NCBI RefSeq assembly: GCF_040822115.1
Contig: NZ_CP162004.1
Coordinates: 3,519,001 to 3,583,000, forward strand
Reading direction: 5' to 3'
Source of the DNA: Flavobacterium sp. WC2421
GTDB lineage: Bacteria; Bacteroidota; Bacteroidia; Flavobacteriales; Flavobacteriaceae
Length of the DNA stretch: 64,000 bases
Both the position numbers and the translations under genes were made by a program. The notes under the pieces are model-generated. The model did no database searches. It was not told the DNA's origin and worked only from the letters and a program-made list of their open reading frames with translations. This document shows, piece after piece, positions 1 through 8,338 of this stretch (its first letter is position 1; each line of letters starts with the position of its first letter).

Positions 1-308
1 TCATTAGTATTATACAATACTAAATTGATAGCCGTGAACAATAAAACACTCATTAGAAAATACGTTTTGGAAGCAAAATAGCTAAAAAACCTTCTTTCTA
101 ATGGAAAGAAACTGGCAATTCCAACATAATATAAAACGATGGAGAATTGGATATCAGTAGGATCCAGACCGTAATAACTGGCAGCACTATTAATTCCTCC
201 AATGTAACCTGCTAACATGGATACCGCTGGCAGAATTACTAAAAAAATAACCGCTTTAATTAACCATTTGGGAACCCAACTTTTAAATATGTTTGATGAC
301 TGATCCAT
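1..308 (-). CDS. MFS drug efflux transporter, N-terminal part (runs off the window)
   Basis: The reading frame starts at the ATG complementary to 306-308 and continues past base 1, so only about 102 N-terminal residues are visible. They read as a short basic N-terminus (KSWVPKWLIK), a first membrane helix (AVIFLVILPAVSMLAGYIGG), a loop with YYGLDPTDIQFS, and a second helix ending in FFPLERRFF, then the beginning of a third. This matches the start of 14-TM DHA2/EmrB-like MFS transporters of Bacteroidota. It lies 8 bp downstream of the HlyD gene and after TolC, the usual order of a tripartite efflux operon, in which it would be the inner-membrane proton-driven pump. The family call rests mainly on context and on the helix pattern. 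Confidence 0.7.
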   Translation of the reverse strand, partial: MDQSSNIFKSWVPKWLIKAVIFLVILPAVSMLAGYIGGINSAASYYGLDPTDIQFSIVLYYVGIASFFPLERRFFSYFASKTYFLMSVLLFTAINLVLYNTN

Positions 309-316
309 GTAAACTA

Positions 317-1378
317 TTATAATTTAGGAATCAATACCTCAGCATTCATCCCTGCACGTAGATTATTTGTTTTAGCAACAGCATCTGTCAAAAGAATTCG
401 AACTGGAAATCGTTGAATAATTTTTACAAAATTTCCCGTAGCATTGTCTGGTGGTAAAAGCGAGAAACGAGATCCTGTAGCTGGCGCAAGCGACTGTATT
501 TTACCATGATAGGTTTCATCTGAATAAGCATCAACTTTAATCACTACTTCCTGCCCTTCTTTCATATTGGCAATTTGGGTTTCTTTAAAATTAGCTACAA
601 TCCATTTTCCCTGGTCTTGATCTACAATGAATCCTAAAGTTTGTCCTTTTTGAATTAATTGTCCTACCTGCAAGGTTTTGTCACCCATAATTCCATCTGC
701 GGGAGCCGTAATAACAGCATAAGTCAAATTGAGTTTTATATTCTCGACTATAGCTTCTCTCTGCTGTACATTTGCTTTAGCAACGGCCAATTGAGAATCG
801 ACATCATTTATTCTCCCCCTGGCTGTTTTATAGGTATTTTGAACTGCTTTGTACTCTGATTTTGCAATTTCAAAACTCGTTTTTATGGCTTCAAAATGCT
901 GTTGTGTAACCGCTTCCTCATCCAATAGTTTTTTATATCTATTAAATTCTTGCTCTTGCTGCCACAATTTAGCTCTAGATGCAGCAATACTTGCCTCACT
1001 TACTGAGGCACTACTAGTTGTTGTTACAGCATTACTTTCTAATACTAATAATGAAGCTTTTGCTGAACTCAATATGGCTTCGGCTTCTTGTAATTGCATT
1101 AGCGTTTCATTTTTATCTATCACAAACAAGGTATCTCCTTTATGAACTCTTTGATGATCTCTAAATTTAATTTCCTGCACAAAACCTGTTGTACGGCTCA
1201 ATATAGGATTTATATATTCTTCTACTTGTGCATCATTAGTTTCTTCATATCGATACATTTTTACCAGTGTATAACCACCATAAACTAACAATAAAATTAA
1301 TACTATAGAGGCAATGCTATAGGTAATCTTAACCGTTATCCTGTCAATACGTTCGTGTTTTTCTGTTATTGTAGCCAT
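317..1378 (-). CDS. HlyD/EmrA family membrane fusion (periplasmic adaptor) protein
   Basis: 353 residues. A single N-terminal membrane helix (about 17-37, IASIVLILLLVYGGYTL) is followed by the first half of a lipoyl-like beta domain (about 45-80, with RTTGFVQEIKFRDHQRVHKGD), a long alpha-helical coiled-coil hairpin (about 80-215) and the second lipoyl half plus beta-barrel (APADGIMGDKTLQVGQLI, then the region with VVIKVDAYSDETYHGKI). This is the adaptor that links an inner-membrane pump to an outer-membrane channel. It sits 1 bp after the TolC gene and 8 bp before the MFS gene, so all three are one operon. Length is normal for the EmrA type. Substrate cannot be read from the sequence. Confidence 0.93.
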   Translation of the reverse strand: MATITEKHERIDRITVKITYSIASIVLILLLVYGGYTLVKMYRYEETNDAQVEEYINPILSRTTGFVQEIKFRDHQRVHKGDTLFVIDKNETLMQLQEAEAILSSAKASLLVLESNAVTTTSSASVSEASIAASRAKLWQQEQEFNRYKKLLDEEAVTQQHFEAIKTSFEIAKSEYKAVQNTYKTARGRINDVDSQLAVAKANVQQREAIVENIKLNLTYAVITAPADGIMGDKTLQVGQLIQKGQTLGFIVDQDQGKWIVANFKETQIANMKEGQEVVIKVDAYSDETYHGKIQSLAPATGSRFSLLPPDNATGNFVKIIQRFPVRILLTDAVAKTNNLRAGMNAEVLIPKL

Positions 1379-1379
1379 A

Positions 1380-2714
1380 TTATAGGTCTCCTGTATTTTT
1401 TAAAAGTTCGTAATAATGTAATTGTTCTGATATTTTGGCTGAAATGAGCTCGAATTGGGCTTGTAACAATTGAGTATCTGCATCCAATAAATCAGTAATT
1501 AAAGACAATTGGTTAAAATAAGTTTGATTGAGAATTCGGTAATTCTCTGTCGCTTGTTTTATATTCAATTGTAGTTCTTCAATTTTTTCTTGATCCTCTA
1601 TATAATGTTTGTAGGCTTTATTGATATCCTTACGCAAATTATCTTGCACATTTTCTTGTGCTATTTTTTGCTCTTCATATACTATTTTAGCTTCTTCTTC
1701 CTTATGAACATCATTATAAATCGATGAAATAGTATAAGATAATTTCACTCCTACTACACCTAATAAGTAAGGTGCATTTTCATAGGGATATAACTTAATT
1801 TGTGGATACGAATAATTATAATCCCCAAACAACCCTATTCTTGGCAATTTATCTGCTTTTAACCCTTCAACATTTAATTTGCTTAGTGCTACTTTTTGCT
1901 TTGCAATCTTCTGTAATGGTGATTTGTTTATGGCACTGTCAATATAATCATCGTAGCTCAATAATTTTTGATTTTCCTGAAGACCTATATTATCTGTGGG
2001 TTTTAAATTTTGCTCATCTGGTTCCCCCATGAAAATATTTAATTCCTGCATGGCTAATTGTGCATTATTACGAATAGCCGTTAATGCCGTTTTCTGTTTG
2101 GACAATTGCAGTTGCGCTCGAAGTAAATCACTTTTTAAAACCACTCCTCCAGTATGCAGTTTCTCGATTAAATTTAAGCGTTCTTCATTTTGATAAATAT
2201 TTTTCTTTACTAATTTTTCTAATTGCAAATACAGTTGTAATTTCAAATACGCTTGAGCCACTTGATAGTGAATAGACTCAATCGTTTCCTCTTCTATATA
2301 TTGGGATAACTCTTGCTTCACCACTTCTTTTTGGATGTTTGTTTTAAGCTTATGTCCATTATAAATATCAAAATAAGCATCTATAGTAGCACCATAAATG
2401 GAATGATCTTCTAATGGTATATAATCTGGATGGTGTAAAACTCCGTTATTAAAAATTGGAATATTAGCTAATTTACCATAATTGGCATTAAAGCCTATTT
2501 CTGGCAATTGTTTGCTTTTTGCATTTTTTACAGCTTCCCCTCCCGACTCGGTATGCAAATGGTGCATTTTAATCTCTTTGCTGTTTGTGGACACTTTTTC
2601 CCAAACTTTTTCTAATGATATAGGAATGCTATCTTTACTAACTTCCTGTGCTTTTAGTGATACCAGTGTGAACAAGAATACAGGTACTACTATTTTGTAA
2701 CAATTAAAGTGCAT
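1380..2714 (-). CDS. TolC family outer-membrane efflux channel
   Basis: 444 residues with a signal peptide (hydrophobic stretch VVPVFLFTLVSLKAQE near the N-terminus, cleavage likely after KAQ). The rest is the two-fold repeated alpha-helical and beta organisation of outer-membrane efflux proteins: QAYLKLQLYLQLEKLVKKN and LLRAQLQLSKQKTAL in the first half, DADTQLLQAQFELISAKIS in the second. It is the first gene of the minus-strand operon with the HlyD adaptor and the MFS pump, divergent from an AraC-type regulator whose start is about 100 bp away, which is the likely controller. It forms the outer-membrane duct of the efflux complex. Confidence 0.93.
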   Translation of the reverse strand: MHFNCYKIVVPVFLFTLVSLKAQEVSKDSIPISLEKVWEKVSTNSKEIKMHHLHTESGGEAVKNAKSKQLPEIGFNANYGKLANIPIFNNGVLHHPDYIPLEDHSIYGATIDAYFDIYNGHKLKTNIQKEVVKQELSQYIEEETIESIHYQVAQAYLKLQLYLQLEKLVKKNIYQNEERLNLIEKLHTGGVVLKSDLLRAQLQLSKQKTALTAIRNNAQLAMQELNIFMGEPDEQNLKPTDNIGLQENQKLLSYDDYIDSAINKSPLQKIAKQKVALSKLNVEGLKADKLPRIGLFGDYNYSYPQIKLYPYENAPYLLGVVGVKLSYTISSIYNDVHKEEEAKIVYEEQKIAQENVQDNLRKDINKAYKHYIEDQEKIEELQLNIKQATENYRILNQTYFNQLSLITDLLDADTQLLQAQFELISAKISEQLHYYELLKNTGDL

Positions 2715-2818
2715 AATTAGTTCTTAAATTAAAATGCAAAATTGCGACATAATTTCAAGTCTTATTTTGTCAATTAAGCCATTTATTTGTTAATTTGAGC
2801 CAAATTAATATTTATCAA

Positions 2819-3631
2819 ATGATACCGACAAAAGAGCTAGGATTTTTACAGAAAGTGAATCAATATCCTAAGACCACTTACATATACCACACTAAGATTG
2901 AAGAGCGTCTCGACATGCATAGTCATAACAAGCATCAACTTACCTATGTAGAAGGGGGTGCGGCCTTCTTAAAAACAAACAACAATTCCTATTTTTTACC
3001 CGCCCGACATTATGTATGGATTCCCGCAGGGATGGAACATTTCATTGAATTAAAAACATCTGTAAGTATGATTCGAAATATTTATATTCCAACTCATATC
3101 CTTACTAACAATGAATTTTATTCGAAAATGGGAATTTACCCTGCTTCCAATTTAATTTTGGAGATGATACTATATACTGAAAACTGGAGTGAGAATATTT
3201 TTGAAAAAGAAAAAAGTAAATACCAATACATAAAAACTCTAGGTACTATTATTGCTGAAATCAGTAAAAACCCACTGCCTGTTGTTATTCCTACTACTAC
3301 AAATGTACGATTGAGTCCCATTTTAAAACACATTCATTTTCACGTTGACCAACCATTACTATTAAAAGATGTTGCAAAATTATTTGGTTTTAGTAGCCGT
3401 AGTCTTTCCCGTTTATTTAGAGATACTTTGGACATATCCTTTCTACAATATGTAAAACTCACCCGAATTATTCTCAGTATGGAAAAACTGTTACAAACTG
3501 AATTGTCTATTAGCGAAATTGCCTATGCATCTGGATATAATAGTTTAGCCACTTTTAGTAATACTTTTTATAATTTGGCTAAAATAAGACCCGTTGACTT
3601 TAGAAAAACGAACCGAGAGATTTCTAAATAA
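2819..3631 (+). CDS. AraC family transcriptional regulator (cupin plus HTH)
   Basis: 270 residues from the ATG at 2819; the frame is open upstream to a TTG at 2795, but ATG is strongly preferred in this genome. N-terminal cupin-like sensing domain with metal/ligand-type histidines (DMHSHNKHQLTYVEGG, PAGMEHF; about 35-90) and a C-terminal AraC double helix-turn-helix (about 170-265; LLKDVAKLFGFSSRSLSRLF and the second helix ISEIAYASGYNSLATFSNTF). It is transcribed divergently from the TolC-HlyD-MFS operon and is its probable regulator, presumably responding to a compound exported by the pump (inference from position). Confidence 0.92.
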   Translation: MIPTKELGFLQKVNQYPKTTYIYHTKIEERLDMHSHNKHQLTYVEGGAAFLKTNNNSYFLPARHYVWIPAGMEHFIELKTSVSMIRNIYIPTHILTNNEFYSKMGIYPASNLILEMILYTENWSENIFEKEKSKYQYIKTLGTIIAEISKNPLPVVIPTTTNVRLSPILKHIHFHVDQPLLLKDVAKLFGFSSRSLSRLFRDTLDISFLQYVKLTRIILSMEKLLQTELSISEIAYASGYNSLATFSNTFYNLAKIRPVDFRKTNREISK

Positions 3632-3769
3632 TTAAAACAACTATTTCTTAAAAAGAATAGCTATTCCTTTTAATAGAACTAATCCATAGCTAAAGTTTCA
3701 ATTCTTATATGAAATAAATAAGCTATTGAAATAAAACCTTTTATACTTATTTATCATGTAAAAATTGAT

Positions 3770-3777
3770 TAAATTTG
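3770..3777 (+). promoter_or_regulatory. Bacteroidota-type -7 promoter element (TAAATTTG) before the DnaJ-like gene
   Basis: TAAATTTG matches the TAnnTTTG consensus of the housekeeping sigma factor of Bacteroidota. It would give a leader of about 85 nt before the ATG at 3866. No clear TTTG -33 box was found at the usual spacing. Confidence 0.5.
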
Positions 3778-3865
3778 AAAGAAGCAATTTCTCTTTGCTC
3801 GGTAAACCTTTATACCATAAATCCATAAAGACTTATAATTAGTAATTCTAAAAAAACAAAGTAAA

Positions 3866-4765
3866 ATGGCATTTATAGACTATTACAAAGTATTAGAAAT
3901 AGATAAAAAAGCAACGGAGACGGAAATAAAGAAAGCCTACCGGAAAATGGCTCGTAAATACCATCCTGACCTAAATCCCAACGACAAACAAGCCGAAATA
4001 AAATTTAAAGAAGTCAATGAAGCCAATGAAGTATTAAGCAATCCTGAAAATCGTAAAAAGTATGATGAATATGGTGAAAATTGGCAACATGCCGAAGAAT
4101 TTGAGAAATCAAAAAGACAGCAACAACACTATCAAGGAAGCGGGCAACAAGGCGGCTTTGCTGGTTTTGAAGGAGGTGATTATTCTGATTTTTTTGAATC
4201 CATGTTTGGCGGTAGAGGGGCTAGAGGTAGTGGACGAGGTAGCGCACAATTTAAAGGACAAGATTTTAATGCCGAATTACATTTAGATCTTAAAGAGGTT
4301 TACACCACACACAAACGTACGTTAACTATTAGTGGTAAAAACATCCGACTCACAATACCTGCTGGAGTAGAAAATGGCCAAGTCATAAAAATCACTGGAC
4401 ATGGTGGCGATGGCGCAGGTGGTGGACCAAAAGGTGATTTATATATCACCTTCTCGATATCAAACCATACTGATTTTAAACGCGACAAGGACAATCTATA
4501 TTCTACTGTGGATTTAGACCTTTATAGTGCCATTTTAGGAGGTGAAATTACTGTAAATACATTTGACGGAAAAGTAAAACTAAAAGTAGCGCCTGGAACT
4601 CAAAATGGTACTACAGTAAAACTTAAAGGAAAAGGTTTTCCTGTTTATAAAAAGGAAGGACAATTTGGAGACCTATACATCAACTACCAAATTGTAGTTC
4701 CAACCAACCTGACGGATAAAGAAAAAGAATTATTCACAGAACTTGCTAAGCTAAAAAAACCATGA
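3866..4765 (+). CDS. cbpA: CbpA-like DnaJ co-chaperone (J domain plus C-terminal substrate domains, no zinc finger)
   Basis: 299 residues. J domain at 1-70 with the HPD motif (MARKYHPDLNPND) that stimulates DnaK ATPase; a glycine-rich linker at about 95-135 (GGRGARGSGRGS); then the two beta-sandwich substrate-binding domains CTD I and CTD II (LTIPAGVENGQVIKI and VKLKVAPGTQNGTTVKLKGKG). The four-motif cysteine zinc finger of true DnaJ is absent, which is the hallmark of CbpA. The next gene overlaps by 4 bp and looks like a CbpM-type modulator, the partner that holds the J domain in check. The pair opens a co-oriented block of stress-related genes. Confidence 0.93.
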   Translation: MAFIDYYKVLEIDKKATETEIKKAYRKMARKYHPDLNPNDKQAEIKFKEVNEANEVLSNPENRKKYDEYGENWQHAEEFEKSKRQQQHYQGSGQQGGFAGFEGGDYSDFFESMFGGRGARGSGRGSAQFKGQDFNAELHLDLKEVYTTHKRTLTISGKNIRLTIPAGVENGQVIKITGHGGDGAGGGPKGDLYITFSISNHTDFKRDKDNLYSTVDLDLYSAILGGEITVNTFDGKVKLKVAPGTQNGTTVKLKGKGFPVYKKEGQFGDLYINYQIVVPTNLTDKEKELFTELAKLKKP

Positions 4766-5055
4766 GTATAGAAAATTTTATCCCCGTAAATACCCTATGT
4801 ATTCATTATAAAATGGAGCAAAGCTTCTTTGGTACTTTAAGTGAAATGGGGCTTATTGAAATCCAAATTATTGATAAAACACCCTACATCCATCAAGATT
4901 CATTATATGAAGTGGAAAAAATGATTCGGATGCATAAGGATTTAGAAGTAAATCTTGAAGGAATCGATGTTGTTCTCAACTTATTACAAAAGATAGATTC
5001 CTTAAAAAAAGAAATTCATACGGTTAGAAACCGCTTGCGATTGTACGAAAACTAA
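4762..5055 (+). CDS. CbpM-like chaperone modulator (MerR-type helical protein)
   Basis: 97 residues, starting inside the stop of the DnaJ-like gene (ATGA overlap), so translation is coupled. The pattern is that of small MerR-like chaperone modulators: an N-terminal winged-helix-like part with FIPVNTLCIHYKMEQSFF and GLIEIQIIDKTPYIHQDSL, followed by a long charged helix (EVEKMIRMHKDLEVNLEGID, then a leucine-rich C-terminal coiled coil). By analogy with E. coli CbpM it should bind the J domain of its neighbour and inhibit co-chaperone activity. Overall similarity to CbpM is weak; the call relies on size, pattern and the coupled position. Confidence 0.8.
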   Translation: MSIENFIPVNTLCIHYKMEQSFFGTLSEMGLIEIQIIDKTPYIHQDSLYEVEKMIRMHKDLEVNLEGIDVVLNLLQKIDSLKKEIHTVRNRLRLYEN

Positions 5056-5117
5056 TAATAGCACCCCTTCTCTATTTTCTATTACCTATAAATAACAAAT
5101 TTAAAATTTTAGAAAAC

Positions 5118-5192
5118 ATGATAAAAATAATGCATGATTTACCAGATCAAGTTCTAGGTATTTCTGGAGAAGGAAAAATTACTGGAAACTAA
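5118..5192 (+). pseudogene. Truncated start of a possible SpoIIAA-like (STAS/SEC14) gene
   Basis: A 24-codon frame whose residues MIKIMHDLPDQVLGISGEGK resemble the N-terminus of SpoIIAA-like STAS/SEC14-domain proteins (about 120 residues when intact), which commonly open with a similar LPD-VL-GK-TG pattern. It runs into a stop right after KITGN, and no continuation was found in any frame. I read it as the left edge of a deletion whose right edge is the ATPase gamma fragment at 5322-5606. Assignment from so few residues is tentative. Confidence 0.4.
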
Positions 5193-5321
5193 AAAAAATT
5201 ATGCATAGCAAGATACCAAAGAATTTAATATTTTTCAATATCAATCAAAAACAAGTACTTACTATACGACAGTCGTGCAATGGCTCCGTCCATTGAATCA
5301 AAAATGACGCGACAACTTTAA
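5193..5321 (+). other. Degenerate junction sequence between two gene remnants
   Basis: About 130 bp without a usable frame; the frame of the downstream ATPase fragment is closed by a stop at 5319-5321 and the sequence before it is not recognisable as gamma subunit. It is probably the scar of a deletion or insertion/excision. Confidence 0.4.
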
Positions 5322-5606
5322 AGAAATGCCTTGGCCCACCACAAAATACCGCAGGTTTTAGGAAGGTTGGAAACTACTTTATCGGCGCTAATACGTGAAT
5401 ATCTTTTTGTATCTTTATTCAAATCTTGTACTGAATCACTAGCTACTGAAAATGCTAGAAGCTTGAGTGCTATGCAAAGAGCCGAAAAAAATATTTCAGA
5501 ATTATTGGATACGCTCCATCATAAATACCATCGGTTAAGACAAAGTTCCATTGATGAAGAATTATTCGATGTAGTATCCGGATTTGAAGCATTAAAAAAC
5601 AAATAG
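5322..5606 (+). pseudogene. atpG: 3' remnant of an N-type (alternate) F1Fo-ATPase gamma subunit gene
   Basis: About 94 residues in an open frame that has no proper start; a gamma subunit is normally near 290 residues. The visible part is the C-terminal helix: LIREYLFVSLFKSCTESLA, then TENARSLSAMQRAEKNISEL, LRQSSIDEEL and DVVSGFEAL. In standard F1 gamma the end reads SEHAARM...RARQAAITQEI.EIVGGA; the LRQ...EL.DVVSG.EAL version is the one I know from the sodium-type N-ATPase operons. In those operons gamma is the last gene, so a single deletion removing all upstream subunits would leave exactly this 3' end. It is almost surely not functional. Confidence 0.75.
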
Positions 5607-5763
5607 CATTCCATTTTTTTATTTAGACAAATGGCAAAAATTCAGGCCCATTGACAGCTACTTCTTTAAAATTTATTGTTTGTTTATGTCTTTTCAATTA
5701 TGGAGAGATTCATTTTTATTTTTAGAATTGTCTGGTTTTAATTAAAATTTAATAATCACTAAA

Positions 5764-7266
5764 ATGAAAACTGCATTTAACACTTTAAAACTTGTTTATC
5801 TTGGCATTGATACCCAAAAAGAAAATGTTGTCTTCATGCGTAAAGATTGTCATATCTGTAAATCTGAGGGATTTGAAGCACATAACAGAATTTTAGTTAC
5901 TGCAAATAACCATTCAATAATTGCTACTTTATTTATAATCACCAATGGAATTATAAAAGATGGAACTGCAGGTCTTTCTGATAGTGCTTATGAAGATTTA
6001 AACGCTAAAGAAGGTGATGAACTTAGTTTTTCTCATGTGCAACCAGTTGCCTCCATGCGAAGTATACGATCTAAAATGTATGGAAAAGAATTAAATGATA
6101 ATGACTTACAAAACATTATTGATGACATTGTGAAAGGACAATATTCTAACATAGAAATTGCCGCTTTTATTACTGCCTGTGCTGGCGATAATCTTAATAT
6201 TCATGAAATTATTGGGCTTACGAAAGCAATGGTCAACTCTGGTAAAAAACTTTCTTGGAATAAACCAATAGTAGTCGACAAACATTGCGTAGGCGGGCTA
6301 CCTGGAAACCGTACAACGCCTATTGTTGTAGCTATAATTACTCAATATGGGCTTACAATTCCTAAAACATCTTCCCGGGCCATCACTTCTCCAGCAGGTA
6401 CAGCGGACACATTGGAAACAATAACAGAGGTCAATTTGGATATTAATCAAATTAAAAAAGTAGTCGAAAAAGAAAATGGTTGTTTTGTATGGGGTGGCTC
6501 TATAAAACTTAGTCCTGCTGATGATATTTTAATTCGTATTGAAAGAGCACTTGATGTCGATAGCGAAGGTCAAATGATAGCCTCAGTTTTGTCCAAAAAA
6601 ATCGCTGCAGGCTCTACCCATGTAGTTATTGATATTCCAATTGGAAAAACGGCCAAGGTAAGAACTGAAGAAGATGCTGAAAAACTACGGTATTATTTTC
6701 ATGTTGTTGGAAAGTCAATGGGTATAGAAGTAAAAGTACTTTTCACAGATGGATCACAACCTATAGGTAGAGGAATTGGGCCATCATTGGAGGCTATGGA
6801 TGTGCTAAGTGTGTTACGAAATGAAAAAGAAGCTCCTCAAGACTTGAGAAACAAAGCGTTATATATTGCTGGTGCCATTATAGATTTGGCAAATACACAA
6901 TCAAAAGAAAATGGATTTAATACAGCCGAAAAAATTCTTTCTTCCGGTAAAGCTTATGAAAAATTCACTGCCATTTGTAAAGCCCAAGGTGGATTTAAAG
7001 AACCTGAATATGCAATTTATAAAAAAGACATTTATGCTGATAAATCAGGAATTGTAACCGAAATTAACAATCGTAAACTTGCTAAAGTAGCAAAACTTGC
7101 AGGTGCACCACATGATTCTAAAGCAGGAGTAATGCTTCAAACTCCATTAAATACTCCATTAAATAAGGGAGATTTACTATTTTCTATCTACGCTGAAACT
7201 GAGGGAGAATTAAAATATGCAGTTGAATATTTAAAAACGGAACCAAATATTATTTTGATACATTAA
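5764..7266 (+). CDS. Thymidine/AMP phosphorylase family protein (archaeal AMP-phosphorylase type)
   Basis: 500 residues, about 60 longer than E. coli DeoA because of an N-terminal beta-rich domain (1-85) characteristic of archaeal AMP phosphorylase (DeoA-arch). The catalytic region has VDKHCVGGLPGNRTTP and PKTSSRAITSPAGTADTLE, the AMP-phosphorylase form of the KHSTGGVGD phosphate loop of thymidine phosphorylase; the C-terminal domain has AKLAGAPHDSKAG. The reaction would be phosphorolysis of a nucleoside or of a nucleoside 5'-monophosphate to the base and (5-phospho)ribose 1-phosphate. A PRPP-synthetase-like gene follows 6 bp after the stop, indicating a joint role in nucleotide salvage. Which nucleotide is used cannot be decided from sequence alone. 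Confidence 0.88.
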   Translation: MKTAFNTLKLVYLGIDTQKENVVFMRKDCHICKSEGFEAHNRILVTANNHSIIATLFIITNGIIKDGTAGLSDSAYEDLNAKEGDELSFSHVQPVASMRSIRSKMYGKELNDNDLQNIIDDIVKGQYSNIEIAAFITACAGDNLNIHEIIGLTKAMVNSGKKLSWNKPIVVDKHCVGGLPGNRTTPIVVAIITQYGLTIPKTSSRAITSPAGTADTLETITEVNLDINQIKKVVEKENGCFVWGGSIKLSPADDILIRIERALDVDSEGQMIASVLSKKIAAGSTHVVIDIPIGKTAKVRTEEDAEKLRYYFHVVGKSMGIEVKVLFTDGSQPIGRGIGPSLEAMDVLSVLRNEKEAPQDLRNKALYIAGAIIDLANTQSKENGFNTAEKILSSGKAYEKFTAICKAQGGFKEPEYAIYKKDIYADKSGIVTEINNRKLAKVAKLAGAPHDSKAGVMLQTPLNTPLNKGDLLFSIYAETEGELKYAVEYLKTEPNIILIH

Positions 7267-7272
7267 AATGTT

Positions 7273-8139
7273 ATGAAAAAAATATTTTTTGCTTTACCTG
7301 AAAATGAGAAACTTACACTTCAACTAATTCAAAAAGAACAGGGAGAAAATGGTCAGGTCGAAATTCGTAAATTTCCAGACGGTGAAACTTATATTCGAAT
7401 ATTATCGGATGTAAGGGACAAAGAGGTATTTCTTGTTTGTACTCTTCACCAACCTGACAATAAAATAGTACCTCTATTTTTCTTGGCAAAAACGGCTAAA
7501 GAAATGGGGGCCAAAAGCGTTAGTCTTATTGCTCCCTATCTAGCTTATATGCGACAAGACACTATTTTTAACCCTGGAGAAGGAGTTACTTCTACCTATT
7601 TTGCTAGTTTTATTTCCAGTTTTGTAAACCGCTTAATCACAATCGACCCGCACTTACACCGCCGTAGTACCTTGGCTGAAATATATTCAATCCCAACAAA
7701 AATGAGACATGCAGCAGCTCTTATTTCTTTATATATAAAAAACAATATTAAAAAACCTCTATTGATTGGGCCAGACATGGAAAGTGAACAATGGGTATCT
7801 GAGGTGGCAAAAAATGCCAATGCGCCTTATATCACATTAACAAAAATTCGCCATGGAGATCGAAATGTAAACGTCTCTATTCCTCAAGTAGAACAATACA
7901 ATAATCATACTCCCGTCTTGGTAGATGATATTATCTCGACTGGAAGAACACTTATTGAGACCATTCTACATTTGAAAAAAGCAGGAATGCAACCTCCTAT
8001 TTGCATTGGTGTTCATGCCGTCTTTGCAGGAAATGCCTATCAAGAAATTTTAAAATCAGGAGCCAAAGAAGTTATTACTTGCAATACTATTCCACATCAA
8101 AGCAATAAAATTGACATCAGTGATTTACTATTGTCATAA
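7273..8139 (+). CDS. Ribose-phosphate pyrophosphokinase-like protein (PRPP synthetase family)
   Basis: 288 residues, shorter than housekeeping Prs (about 310). Motifs are present but diverged: KFPDGETYIRI near the N-terminus, YMRQDTIFNPGEGVTSTYFA (ATP-binding region), IDPHLHR in place of the usual DLHAGQ, KIRHGDRN as the flexible catalytic loop, and VLVDDIISTGRTL as the PRPP loop. It is therefore a paralogue type rather than the canonical enzyme. Co-transcribed with the AMP-phosphorylase-like gene (6 bp apart). Expected activity is pyrophosphoryl transfer from ATP to a ribose phosphate; the pairing leaves open that ribose 1,5-bisphosphate chemistry is involved. Confidence 0.87.
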   Translation: MKKIFFALPENEKLTLQLIQKEQGENGQVEIRKFPDGETYIRILSDVRDKEVFLVCTLHQPDNKIVPLFFLAKTAKEMGAKSVSLIAPYLAYMRQDTIFNPGEGVTSTYFASFISSFVNRLITIDPHLHRRSTLAEIYSIPTKMRHAAALISLYIKNNIKKPLLIGPDMESEQWVSEVAKNANAPYITLTKIRHGDRNVNVSIPQVEQYNNHTPVLVDDIISTGRTLIETILHLKKAGMQPPICIGVHAVFAGNAYQEILKSGAKEVITCNTIPHQSNKIDISDLLLS

Positions 8140-8243
8140 ATAAAAACGCTTCTTCTTCTTAGTATTATCCTTATCTCTCTTTTATAGGAATGTATTTACT
8201 AAATACTATAATTTAGAATTATAAATCATTTATTATCGATTAA

Positions 8244-8301
8244 ACGACTAATAATCAGGCTAACAAACAATTAAAAAGCCTGATAATCAGCATAATAGTC
8301 G
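8244..8301. promoter_or_regulatory. Nested dyad symmetry upstream of the MlaE-like operon
   Basis: ACGACTA at 8244-8250 pairs with TAGTCGT at 8295-8301, and inside it ATCAGGCT at 8254-8261 pairs with AGCCTGAT at 8277-8284. The structure abuts the -7 element at 8302. It could be an operator for a dimeric regulator or a hairpin ending the upstream transcript, though no T-run follows. Confidence 0.45.
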
Positions 8302-8309
8302 TATATTTG
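8302..8309 (+). promoter_or_regulatory. -7 promoter element (TATATTTG) of the lipid-transport operon
   Basis: TATATTTG matches TAnnTTTG and lies 29 bp before the ATG at 8339, directly next to the dyad at 8244-8301. It indicates a transcript separate from the phosphorylase genes. Confidence 0.55.
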
Positions 8310-8338
8310 AGTAGCCCTTTCTTGTTAAAAATTAATTC

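Noticed and set aside
5193..5321. Search for an intact gene between the SpoIIAA-like stub and the gamma fragment
   Set aside because: All frames are interrupted; no motif recognised.
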